A stretch of DNA of 64,000 nt from NCBI GenBank assembly GCA_964592115.1, contig CAZQCP010000002.1:20237-84236 (forward strand), given 5' to 3'. The notes beneath the pieces were generated by a model, which made no database searches, was not told where the DNA came from, and saw only the letters and a list, made by a program, of their open reading frames with translations. Position numbers and translations under genes: made by a program. The first letter of the stretch is position 1. Every line of letters begins with the position of its first letter. This document shows, piece after piece, positions 18,677 to 26,273 of the stretch. Source of the stretch: Sva-07 sp964592115 (GTDB lineage: Bacteria > Actinomycetota > Acidimicrobiia > Acidimicrobiales > Ilumatobacteraceae).

Positions 18677-19954
18677 TCAGCGACGGTTGGCGAGGTACTT
18701 GCGATAGCGCTCGGCGGCTTCCTTCAGCTCGGGGTCGGCGGCGAACTTCGACTCGTACGCCTTCCACGCCGCCTCGCGCTTGTACGGGATGTACTCGCGG
18801 GGGAAGTAGCCCTCGTGCGGGCGGTAGTCCTTCAACAAGCGCCGGGCGACGGTCGCCTTGTGCACCTCGTCGGCGCCGTCGGCGAGGCCCATCGTGGGCG
18901 CACCCGCGTACATGTCCTGCAACGGCGTGAGGTCGGTCGTGCCGAGCGAGCCGTGGATGTGCAGCGCGTCGAAGGAGATCTCGCGCAGCACCCGCGCCAT
19001 CGTGAACTTCACACCGGCGATGTCGGTGCGCGTCTCTTGGCCCGATGTGCGGTCCATCTTCCACGCCGTCTCGAGCACGTACAGCCGCAGCATCTTCAAC
19101 TTGACGTAGCTTTCGGCGATCTTCTCCTGCACCATCTGGTGCTCGCCGATGATCTTGCCGTGCGACTCGCGCGACAGCGCACGTTCGCACATCATGTCGA
19201 GCGCCAGCTTGCACTGGGCGATCGTGCGCATCGCGTGGTGGATGCGTCCGCCGCCGAGCCGTCGCTGGGCGAGCACCTTGGCGCCGTCCTCCGGGCCGAG
19301 GAGGTGATCGAGCGGCACGCGCACGTCGTTGTACTTGATGTGGTTGTGGTTGCGCGGCTCGGGCATGATCTCCACGCCCGGCGTCTCACGCGGCACCACG
19401 TACATGCCGTTCGTGCACATCACGAACAAGATGTCTGCCACGCGCCCGGCGCTCGTGAACCACTTCTCGCCCGTGATCACCCACTCGTCGCCGTCGCGGA
19501 CAGCGGTCGTCTTGAACAGGTTCGGGTCGGACCCACCCTGCGGCTCGGTCATCGAGTACGCGGAGAACATCTCCTGGTTGAGCAGCGGGGTGAGCCAGCG
19601 CTCCTTCTGCTCCTCGGTGCCGTACGCGGCGAGCATCTCCATGTTGCCGGTGTCGGGCGCGGCGGCGCCGAACAGCTGCGGCGCGGCGGGGTAGCGACCG
19701 AGGATCTCGTTGAGGAGGCCGAGCTTGAGCTGGCCGAAGCCCGGCCCACCGAGCTCCTCGTCGAGGAAAATGGCCCACAGCCCCTGGTCCTTGACCTGCT
19801 GCTGGAGGTTCTTGACGAGCTCACGGACCTTCGGGTCGGGGGAGCGGACGGCGTAGGGGAAGACGTAGTGCAGCGGCTCGACTTCCTCCTTGCAGAACTT
19901 CTCGACCCAATCGAGCTTCTCCTGGAATTCTGGTTCGGTTTCGAATGACCACAT
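18677..19954 (-). CDS. Acyl-CoA dehydrogenase
   Basis: Predicted 425 aa. ATG 19954 (MWSFETEPEFQEKLDWVEKF) is favoured because relatives open with a similar FETDPEF segment; ATG 19966 would add 4 residues. Seen features: YSMTEPQGGSDPNLFKTTAV and WVITGEKWFTSAG (FAD and substrate loop), RIHHAMRTIAQCKLALDMMCERA, and the C-terminal LHIHGSLGTTDLTPL segment. It transfers electrons from an acyl-CoA to ETF. A palindrome overlaps its start region and a TetR gene is divergent, so local repression that is relieved by an acyl-CoA ligand is likely. Confidence 0.92.
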   Translation of the reverse strand: MWSFETEPEFQEKLDWVEKFCKEEVEPLHYVFPYAVRSPDPKVRELVKNLQQQVKDQGLWAIFLDEELGGPGFGQLKLGLLNEILGRYPAAPQLFGAAAPDTGNMEMLAAYGTEEQKERWLTPLLNQEMFSAYSMTEPQGGSDPNLFKTTAVRDGDEWVITGEKWFTSAGRVADILFVMCTNGMYVVPRETPGVEIMPEPRNHNHIKYNDVRVPLDHLLGPEDGAKVLAQRRLGGGRIHHAMRTIAQCKLALDMMCERALSRESHGKIIGEHQMVQEKIAESYVKLKMLRLYVLETAWKMDRTSGQETRTDIAGVKFTMARVLREISFDALHIHGSLGTTDLTPLQDMYAGAPTMGLADGADEVHKATVARRLLKDYRPHEGYFPREYIPYKREAAWKAYESKFAADPELKEAAERYRKYLANRR

Positions 19955-19980
19955 GCACTCGAACATAATGCAAGTGCATG
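19952..19980. promoter_or_regulatory. Dyad CATGCACT-N13-AGTGCATG at the acyl-CoA dehydrogenase start
   Basis: Perfect 8-bp arms (19952-19959 and 19973-19980) flank 13 bp. The site overlaps the start codon of the acyl-CoA dehydrogenase gene and faces the divergent TetR gene at 20085. Position and symmetry fit a TetR operator that blocks transcription or initiation; the binder is inferred. Confidence 0.5.
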
Positions 19981-20008
19981 ATCCACAGCGAACCCGAGCA
20001 GCTCGCCG

Positions 20009-20055
20009 AAATGTGTCCGTCTCGTCCCGCTCAACGGCACCGTGCGGACACATTT
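20009..20055. repeat. Intergenic palindrome with AAATGTGTCCG arms
   Basis: AAATGTGTCCG (20009-20019) pairs with CGGACACATTT (20045-20055) around a 25-nt loop. It sits in the divergent acyl-CoA dehydrogenase/TetR region, where a terminator would have no purpose. A related palindrome with GAAAAATGTC arms is at 33899-33953. Confidence 0.6.
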
Positions 20056-20084
20056 GAGTGTCGGCGGATCGAGGTGGGGGTGAC

Positions 20085-20741
20085 GTGGCGGTGAGCAACG
20101 GCACCACCCGCGAGCGGATCATCGACGCCGCCGAACGGTTGATCGCCGATCGCGGTCTCGACGCGGTCAGCTTGCGGATGATCACGTCGGCGGCCGGTGC
20201 CGGCAACGCCAGCGCGATCCAGTACCACTTCGGCGATCGCGCCGGCCTCATCCGGGCGGTGCTCGCCCGCCGCCGCCCCGATGTCGAGAGCCGGCGCCAC
20301 GTGCTCCTCGATCACATCGAAGCGTCGGGCGCGCCGGAGTTGCGTGACCTGGCGGCGGCATTCGTGCGTCCGCTCGCCTCCGAGCTCAACGGTGGCGGCG
20401 GTTACCTGCAGTTGCTGTCCGACCTTGCCCATCAGCCCAAGCCGACGTTCGATCCGGACATCTTCCGCGACGACGACAGCGCCGGGGGCGACAGCGTCGT
20501 CCGCTGGCGAGCGATGGTGAAGCCACTGATGGACCCGGACGCGGTACGTCTCCACCGGCGCCTGATCGCGATGCAGTTCACGTACGACGAGCTCGCCCGC
20601 CGCGCCCGCGAGCGCGCCGGCCGCGATCACCAGCTGTTCATCAGCCAGACGATCGACCTCGTCACGGCGCTCCTCGACGCCCGCCTCTCGGACGAGACGC
20701 GCGGCCTCGTCGACGTGCGCCGTCGCCGCCGGTCCGCGTGA
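20085..20741 (+). CDS. TetR-family transcriptional regulator
   Basis: Predicted 218 aa from GTG 20085, preceded by GAGGTGGGGG; in-frame GTGs at 20058 and 20091 are alternatives. The N-terminal HTH reads TTRERIIDAAERLIADRGLDAVSLRMITSAAGAGNASAIQYHFGDRAGLIRAVL. The rest is helical with an Arg-rich end. It is divergent from the acyl-CoA dehydrogenase gene and probably represses it through the dyad at 19952-19980. Confidence 0.88.
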   Translation: MAVSNGTTRERIIDAAERLIADRGLDAVSLRMITSAAGAGNASAIQYHFGDRAGLIRAVLARRRPDVESRRHVLLDHIEASGAPELRDLAAAFVRPLASELNGGGGYLQLLSDLAHQPKPTFDPDIFRDDDSAGGDSVVRWRAMVKPLMDPDAVRLHRRLIAMQFTYDELARRARERAGRDHQLFISQTIDLVTALLDARLSDETRGLVDVRRRRRSA

Positions 20742-20764
20742 TCGCACCGGGTCGCCCGGTTTGC

Positions 20765-20801
20765 GTGAGCGAAGATGCGCGAATCCAACCTGTTCGCTCA
20801 C
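20765..20801. repeat. Intergenic hairpin with GTGAGCGAA arms
   Basis: GTGAGCGAA (20765-20773) pairs perfectly with TTCGCTCAC (20793-20801), with a 19-nt loop, 24 bp after the TetR stop. It shares its arm sequence with the hairpin at 15442-15484. It could terminate the TetR transcript, but the second copy lies between divergent genes. Confidence 0.6.
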
Positions 20802-20863
20802 ACGAACCGCAGGTCGGGGGAATCCGGTCGCTCGATGCTGCGGCGCGATGGGAGGCTGTCGGG

Positions 20864-21241
20864 ATGAGAAGTGAGCGCAGGGCAGGAGTCGAGCACCGGA
20901 GCGAGGTCCGGCGTGACGACGGTGAGCTGTGCGGGTACGTCGTAGCAGCCGACGGCGGGTGGCGCGCGACGACCGTGTTCGGCGGGATCCTCGGCGAGCA
21001 CGCGGATGAGGAGGACGCCACTCGCCAGATCCGGGACGACGGGCTGGCGTCGGTCGCCGAGCGGTGGACGCTCGTCGACGCCGACACGGGCGAGGAGCAG
21101 GTCGTCTGCATCCAGCAGATGAGCCCCGACGAGGTGACCCTGGCGCTCGACTACTACTCGCTGCCTGGCGTGCCCACGATGACGTTGGCGACCGCCGAGC
21201 TCGCGCTCGAGGATCGATGGCGCCTCGAACGTCGCTCGTGA
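20864..21241 (+). CDS. Conserved-looking hypothetical protein
   Basis: Predicted 125 aa from ATG 20864; the open frame extends upstream to 20738, but that part crosses the hairpin. No family is recognised. It is soluble and acidic with a compact alpha/beta pattern (ELCGYVVAADGGWRATTVFGGILGEHADEEDATRQIRDDGLASVAERWTLVD) and a final Leu/Ala helix. It lies 22 bp before a methionine aminopeptidase gene on the same strand, so the two may be co-transcribed. Confidence 0.6.
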   Translation: MRSERRAGVEHRSEVRRDDGELCGYVVAADGGWRATTVFGGILGEHADEEDATRQIRDDGLASVAERWTLVDADTGEEQVVCIQQMSPDEVTLALDYYSLPGVPTMTLATAELALEDRWRLERRS

Positions 21242-21263
21242 GCTCGCAGCTACCGTTGCCGGA

Positions 21264-22001
21264 ATGACGATCGACAACGACGACGACCTGATCGGCCTGA
21301 CGTTCGCGGGCCGCGTGGTCGCCGAGGCGCGTGAGGCGATGCTGGCCGCGGTTGCGCCCGGTGTCACCACGGGCGACCTCGATGCGATCGGTCGCGGGAT
21401 CCTGGACCGCCACGGCGCCCGCCCGGCGCCGCCGACGGTCGGGTTTCCGGCGGCCACGTGCGTCAGCGTGAACGACGAAGCCGCCCACGGCATCCCGTCG
21501 GCGCACCGGGTGTTGCGCGCTGGCGACCTCGTGAACGTCGATGTCTCCGCCGAGGTCGGCGGCTATTGGGCCGACACCGGCGCCAGCGCGGCGGTCGGCG
21601 AGGTCGAGCAGCGTGCCGGCGAACTCCTCGAAGCCACCCGGCAGGCGAACCGCGACGGCCTCGCCGCCGCACGGGCCGGTCGACCACTGCGCCACATCGG
21701 GCGCGCCGTCGAACGCCGCGCTCGACGTCACCGATTCAGCGTCATCCGCAACCTGTGCGGTCATGGGACCGGACGCGACCTGTGGGAGCCGCCGAGCGTT
21801 CCCGGCTGGGAGGATCGACGCGACCGCACGATGCTGCGCGAGGGCCTCGTCCTCGCCGTCGAGCCATTCCTGTCCACCGGCGCGCAGTGGGCGATCGAGG
21901 CCGACGACGGATGGACGCTGCGCACGCCCGGGTTCCTGTCGGCGCAGTTCGAGCACACGATCGTGGTCACCAACGGCGCCCCGATCGTCCTCACCGCCTG
22001 A
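21264..22001 (+). CDS. map: Type I methionine aminopeptidase
   Basis: Predicted 245 aa. It removes the initiator methionine from nascent proteins using two metal ions. All five ligands are in view: the first Asp in LVNVDVSAEVGGYWADTG, the second Asp in the same stretch, His in CGHGTGRDLWEPP, Glu in LAVEPFL and Glu in QFEHTIVVT. The substrate His lies in DEAAHGIPS. It lacks the N-terminal zinc-finger extension. It is not next to secY/adk, the usual place for the housekeeping copy, so it is probably an extra paralogue. Confidence 0.93.
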   Translation: MTIDNDDDLIGLTFAGRVVAEAREAMLAAVAPGVTTGDLDAIGRGILDRHGARPAPPTVGFPAATCVSVNDEAAHGIPSAHRVLRAGDLVNVDVSAEVGGYWADTGASAAVGEVEQRAGELLEATRQANRDGLAAARAGRPLRHIGRAVERRARRHRFSVIRNLCGHGTGRDLWEPPSVPGWEDRRDRTMLREGLVLAVEPFLSTGAQWAIEADDGWTLRTPGFLSAQFEHTIVVTNGAPIVLTA

Positions 22002-22154
22002 CGCCGGCGCCGAGCCGTGCCTCGCGTCGGGCGCACCTCCGACGATCGACCTCGACCCCGACCCCGGGCCCCGCATCCCGCCCCGCACCGCTCAGGTCGT
22101 ACCTCTCCCGGCTCGTCTCGCTGGCGGGAGCGAACGACCTGTCAGACTCGGCGC

Positions 22155-22877
22155 ATGATCGAGAGCGAGATCGACGTCACCACGCCCGACGGCACGATGA
22201 AGACGTTCGTCTATCACCCGACCCACGGCGGGCCGCACCCGGTGGTGCTGTATCTGATGGACGCGCCGAGCATCCGGCCAGCGCTGAAGGACATGGCGAC
22301 CCGACTCGCCAGTGCCGGGTACTACGTGATGCTGCCGTTCCTCTTCTACCGCGGCAGCGAGTTCCGTGAGTTCGGGATGAGTGACGAGGACATGCATCTG
22401 CGGCGCGAGCTGATGGGCACGGTGACGCCGACGAACATCATCGGTGACGCCGAGGCACTGCTGGCCGTCGCCGACGCCGATCCCGCGGCAGCCGCCGGGC
22501 CGGCCGGGGTGGTGGGCTTCTGCATGAGCGGCGGACTCGGCGTAGCGCTCGCTAAGGCGATGCCCGAGCGGGTGAAGGCGGCGGCATCGATCCACGGCGC
22601 GTGGATCGTGCGCGACTCGCCCGACTCCCCGCACCTCGACGTCGACAAGATCGACGGTGAGCTGTACTTCGCCTGGGTCGACCCCGACGAGACGGCGCCG
22701 ATGGACACGAAGGACACGATGCAGGCGGCCCTCGAAGCCGCGGGCGTCGACCACACGATCGACGTGATCACGACCGCCGTGCACGGGTTCGCGCCCGCCG
22801 GCCCGCGCTACGACCGCGACGCGTCCGAGCTGCACTGGGAGCGTGTGCACTCGTTGCTGCGTCGCCGTGTCGGCTGA
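22155..22877 (+). CDS. Dienelactone hydrolase-family protein
   Basis: Predicted 240 aa, the standard DLH size. The nucleophile elbow is GFCMSGG, with Cys as in true dienelactone hydrolase rather than Ser. The catalytic His is in HGFAPAGPRYDRDAS, and an Asp candidate is in YFAWVDPDETAP. The C-terminal WERVHSLLRRRVG fits family ends. DLHs open dienelactones in chlorocatechol breakdown, but many paralogues act on other esters. No catechol genes are adjacent. Confidence 0.85.
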   Translation: MIESEIDVTTPDGTMKTFVYHPTHGGPHPVVLYLMDAPSIRPALKDMATRLASAGYYVMLPFLFYRGSEFREFGMSDEDMHLRRELMGTVTPTNIIGDAEALLAVADADPAAAAGPAGVVGFCMSGGLGVALAKAMPERVKAAASIHGAWIVRDSPDSPHLDVDKIDGELYFAWVDPDETAPMDTKDTMQAALEAAGVDHTIDVITTAVHGFAPAGPRYDRDASELHWERVHSLLRRRVG

Positions 22878-22959
22878 CGCGCCGCAGGGCACTTCGTCAC
22901 GGCAGCTCGACGAGACGCTTCGACACGACTCGTCGACGGGAGGGCGCGACACTCTCGTC

Positions 22960-24261
22960 GTGGATCTCGATCGCGCTCTCACCGCCGCCCGCCAGCACTA
23001 CGTCACGCAGCGGCCACAGAGCGCCGAGTGGGACCGCCGGGCACGGGCCGTGCTGCCGGGCGGCAACACGCGCACCGTGTTGCACTTCGACCCGTTCCCG
23101 TTCCGCGTTGCCAACGCCGATGGCAGCAGGCTGACCGACATCGACGGACACGACTACGTCGACCTGCTCGGCAACTACACCGCGGGGCTGCTCGGGCATT
23201 CCCCCGAGACCGTGCGTGCCGCCGCGCACGAGGCGATCGACAACGGATGGGCGCTCGGCGCGGTGCATGCCGACGAGGTGCGTCTCGCTGAGGCGATCAC
23301 CGCTCGTTTCACGTCGATCGACCAGCTGCGGTTCACGAACTCGGGCACCGAGGCGAACCTGATGGCGCTCGCTCTCGCCTGCCACGCGACCGGCCGCTCG
23401 AAGATCGTCGTGTTCGCCGGTGGCTACCACGGCGGCGTCCTCACGTTCGGAGGATCCGGGTCCGGGCGCGGAGCGGGCAGCGAGGTCAACGTGCCTCACG
23501 AGTGGGAGGTGTGCACCTACAACGACCTCGACGACGTGGCGGAACGCTTCGGGCAGATCGCTTCCGAGGTCGCCGCTGTGCTCGTCGAGCCGGTGCAGGG
23601 ATCGGCCGGTTGCATCCCTGCCGCGCCCGGCTTCCTCGCCGGTCTGCGTGAGCTGTGTGACCGATCCGGTGCGCTGCTCGTGTTCGACGAGGTGATGACA
23701 TCGCGGCTCGCGATCGGTGGTGCCCAGGAGCTCGTCGGTGTCGCGCCGGACCTCACCACGCTCGGCAAGTACCTCGGCGGCGGCTTCAGCTTCGGCGCCT
23801 TCGGTGGACGCGGCGATCTGATGGCAGCGTTCGACACGAGCGCCGGTGGTGCGCTCGGGCACGCCGGAACGTTCAACAACAACGTCGTCACGATGGCTGC
23901 TGGCGTCGCCGCTGCCGAGCTGGTGACCGCCGACGTGTTGGCGGCGACGAACGAGCGCGGCGACCGTCTCCGCGACGCGTTGAACGACACGTTTGCCCGC
24001 CACGCACTGCCGATGTGCGTCACCGGCACCGGATCGCTGATGAACGTGCACGGCGCGCCTGGCCCCGTGCGCTCGACTACCGACCTCGCGGCGAGCGACG
24101 ATCGCTGGAAGGAGCTGTTCTTCTTCGCCGCTCTCGACGCCGGGTTCTTCCTCGCTCGACGCGGGTTCATCGCGCTGTCGATCGAGATCACCGATGCCGA
24201 TGTCGACCGCTTCGTCCAGCACGTCGATGGCTGGGCAGCCGGCCTCGGCCCAGCCGAATAG
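22960..24261 (+). CDS. Class-III PLP aminotransferase, glutamate-1-semialdehyde aminomutase-like
   Basis: Predicted 433 aa from GTG 22960; GTG 22867, which overlaps the previous gene, would add 31 residues. Seen features: LPGGNTRT near the start (as in GSA aminomutase), RFTNSGTEANLMALALA (phosphate and substrate contacts), VFAGGYHGG, LVFDEVMTSRL (Asp to the PLP ring) and TTLGKYLGGGFSFGAFGGR (Schiff-base Lys). This is the HemL-like subgroup, but without haem genes nearby it is probably one of the amino-acid or amino-ketone aminotransferases of that group. Confidence 0.85.
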   Translation: MDLDRALTAARQHYVTQRPQSAEWDRRARAVLPGGNTRTVLHFDPFPFRVANADGSRLTDIDGHDYVDLLGNYTAGLLGHSPETVRAAAHEAIDNGWALGAVHADEVRLAEAITARFTSIDQLRFTNSGTEANLMALALACHATGRSKIVVFAGGYHGGVLTFGGSGSGRGAGSEVNVPHEWEVCTYNDLDDVAERFGQIASEVAAVLVEPVQGSAGCIPAAPGFLAGLRELCDRSGALLVFDEVMTSRLAIGGAQELVGVAPDLTTLGKYLGGGFSFGAFGGRGDLMAAFDTSAGGALGHAGTFNNNVVTMAAGVAAAELVTADVLAATNERGDRLRDALNDTFARHALPMCVTGTGSLMNVHGAPGPVRSTTDLAASDDRWKELFFFAALDAGFFLARRGFIALSIEITDADVDRFVQHVDGWAAGLGPAE

Positions 24262-24343
24262 GCGACGCTCCGGGAACGGGTCCCTCCCCGTTGCTTCGGC
24301 GCGCAACCATCGCGCCCGTCGCTCCAGCCGTACGCTCGGTGTC

Positions 24344-25300
24344 GTGGACTCACATCGTCACGTCTCGGCGGGCAGGCTGCGACGACTGATCGAAGAGCTC
24401 ACCGAAGAGGCGCTCGGCGCGGTCCAACGCTCGTCGGCCCCGGAGGCACTCGCCGACGAGCTCGACTACGCGCTGCACCCGCCGCGCCACGAGCGCCGCA
24501 TCCCGAGCTACGGCTCGCTCGTGCTGCCGTCGGTCGAGCGGGCGCGGTGGTCCGAGGCCACCGGTCTGACGATCGCCGTCGACGACACCCGCGTGCGTCA
24601 CGACGACGAGGTGCGGCGCTACGCAGATGGGCTCACGAGCTGGACCATCCGCGACGGCGACGGCATCTCCGCGCTCGCAGTGTTCGATCGGTCGGCCGGG
24701 TCGGAGCGTGACCTGGTGGTGCTCGCCGCCGCGACCGGGGCGATGATCGTGCAGCGTCACCCGAGCGGCGAGGTGCGTGTCGTGGGTTCGTTCGGTGTCG
24801 CCCGATGGGACGGTGTGGGCTGGCACGTCGAACCGCCGGTCGCGTCGTGGCTCGCGCCGTCGGTCGACGAGTGCGGATGCGGCCCCGGCGTGCTCGAGCG
24901 ACTGTTGCGGTTCGCCGTGCACGACCTCGGCGCGCGGGGGATCGGGGCGATGCTCGTCCTCGGATTCGACGAGGCGTCGCCGGCGGGCGTCGAGCGCCGC
25001 ATGCCGCCGCCACCACCGTTGTCGATCCGCCGACCGTCCGACCTCGGCCCGCTCCGCCACGTGCTCACCCAGCTCGACGGCGCGGCGCTGTTCGATCGGG
25101 ATGGCACCCTGCTCGACCTCGGAGTGCGCTTCGTCCCGAGCGAGCGCGCCGAGCGCGAAGTCGAGCCGCGCGGCGGAACCCGGCACACGACCGGGCGGCG
25201 GATCAGTGCCGACGATCCGGAGGCAGTCGTGGTCGTCGTCAGCGAGGCGGGACCCGTGACGGTGTTCCGCGCCGGCGACGACGCCGGCACCTCGAACTGA
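24344..25300 (+). CDS. Protein with C-terminal diadenylate cyclase (DisA_N/DAC) domain
   Basis: Predicted 318 aa from GTG 24344, without a strong ribosome site. Residues 1 to about 185 form a sensor-like alpha/beta domain not recognised in detail (LVLAAATGAMIVQRHPSGEVRVVG). From about 190 the DAC fold begins (LLRFAVHDLGARGIGAMLVLG). It contains the two nucleotide-binding signatures: LDGAALFDRDG with Asp245 (DGA motif) and GGTRHTTGRRIS with Arg280-His281. It then ends as the family does (EAVVVVVSEAGPVTVF). DAC enzymes make c-di-AMP from two ATP. The usual RHR motif reads RHT here, so activity may be altered. It is not in the disA-radA context. Confidence 0.72.
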   Translation: MDSHRHVSAGRLRRLIEELTEEALGAVQRSSAPEALADELDYALHPPRHERRIPSYGSLVLPSVERARWSEATGLTIAVDDTRVRHDDEVRRYADGLTSWTIRDGDGISALAVFDRSAGSERDLVVLAAATGAMIVQRHPSGEVRVVGSFGVARWDGVGWHVEPPVASWLAPSVDECGCGPGVLERLLRFAVHDLGARGIGAMLVLGFDEASPAGVERRMPPPPPLSIRRPSDLGPLRHVLTQLDGAALFDRDGTLLDLGVRFVPSERAEREVEPRGGTRHTTGRRISADDPEAVVVVVSEAGPVTVFRAGDDAGTSN

Positions 25301-25303
25301 CCG

Positions 25304-26107
25304 TCAGGTGCGCGTCCAGAGGACCGGGAAGAGCGGATGGTCCATCGGCGCGCCCGCGGCGAGCTCGGCTTCCAGCCCGTCGAACGGCGGCGACGTGGTC
25401 CACGGGCGAGGTGCGTGGCGCATGTCGTCGCCGAGGAAGCGCACCGACAACACCCGCCGCCGGTTCGTTCCGGGCACGCCGCCTGCGCCATGGACGGTCA
25501 GCATGTCGAAGAACACCGCGTCGCCCGGTTCGAGCTCCCAGCCGATGACGCGCCAGCGCTCGGGGTCGGCGGCGAAGTCGGGGAGCTCGGCGAGCGTGCC
25601 GGCGGGGAACCACTTCGCCTGTCCGTCGAGAAACGTGCGCGGCACGTACCACGGCCCGCGGTGCGTGGCGGCGATGAACTCGAGCGTCGAGGCACGCTCG
25701 ACAGGGTCGACCGGGAACCACATGCTCGCGTTCTGGCGCCCGTCGACGTTGTAGTACGGCTGGTCCTGGTGCCACGGAGTGACTTGGCGCGTGCCGGGCT
25801 CCTTCACCAAGACGTGATCGTGGTACAGCCGGATCGTCGTCGACCCGGTCAGCTCGGCGGCGATCTCGGCTGCGGGCGACTCGCGGATGAAGCGTTCCAT
25901 CGGATCGATGCGATCCCAGCTGCAGAAGTCTTCGACGAACGCCCCGTCATCGTCTGCGCTCGCCCGCTTGGCGCGCGGCGACAGATCGGCGAGGTTGGCC
26001 TCGATCGCCTCCACCGCGAGCGCGACATGGGCGGCGTCGAACGCGCCGCGCACGCACACAGCGCCGTCGCGCTCCCAGTCACCTTCGATCTCCCAACGAG
26101 CGCTCAT
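25304..26107 (-). CDS. Phytanoyl-CoA dioxygenase (PhyH)-family protein
   Basis: Predicted 267 aa. It is an Fe(II)/2-oxoglutarate dioxygenase of the PhyH fold. The facial triad is visible as TPWHQDQPYYN (HxD) and DMLTVHGAGG (distal His), and RRRVLSVRFLGDD supplies the Arg that binds 2-oxoglutarate. Bacterial members hydroxylate diverse small molecules. It converges with the diadenylate-cyclase gene with only 3 bp between stops, and has no obvious pathway partner. Confidence 0.88.
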   Translation of the reverse strand: MSARWEIEGDWERDGAVCVRGAFDAAHVALAVEAIEANLADLSPRAKRASADDDGAFVEDFCSWDRIDPMERFIRESPAAEIAAELTGSTTIRLYHDHVLVKEPGTRQVTPWHQDQPYYNVDGRQNASMWFPVDPVERASTLEFIAATHRGPWYVPRTFLDGQAKWFPAGTLAELPDFAADPERWRVIGWELEPGDAVFFDMLTVHGAGGVPGTNRRRVLSVRFLGDDMRHAPRPWTTSPPFDGLEAELAAGAPMDHPLFPVLWTRT

Positions 26108-26156
26108 CGCCGCCAGTCAACCGGCCGCCGCGGTCACTTCGGCAGCAGCGATCCCG

Positions 26157-26273
26157 GTCGACTTCTTCCCGGACGGCGGGAACGATTCGACCGAGATCGG
26201 CGCTCAGCGCGGTCGAACCATGGTCAATGTCGATCTCGGTCGGAGTCTTCCCGCCGTCCGGGAAGATCGCTAC
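26157..26273. repeat. Long inverted repeat, 43-bp imperfect arms
   Basis: Arms at 26157-26199 and 26231-26273 are reverse complements at most positions; the core CTTCCCGGACGGCGGGAA and the end CGACCGAGATCG are exact. The spacer is 31 nt. The right arm contains the stop codon of the WYL regulator gene, and the left arm lies upstream of the PhyH start, so it could terminate the first transcript before the second promoter. Confidence 0.75.

Noticed and set aside
21264..22001. Possible housekeeping status of the methionine aminopeptidase gene
   Set aside because: The secY-adk-infA context is absent, so it was called an extra copy rather than the essential one.
24262..24343. GC-rich hairpin-like stretch with CCGTTGCTTC resembling the 52-kb palindrome
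   Set aside because: Only about 10 bases match and the arms do not pair well, so it is not a credible copy.
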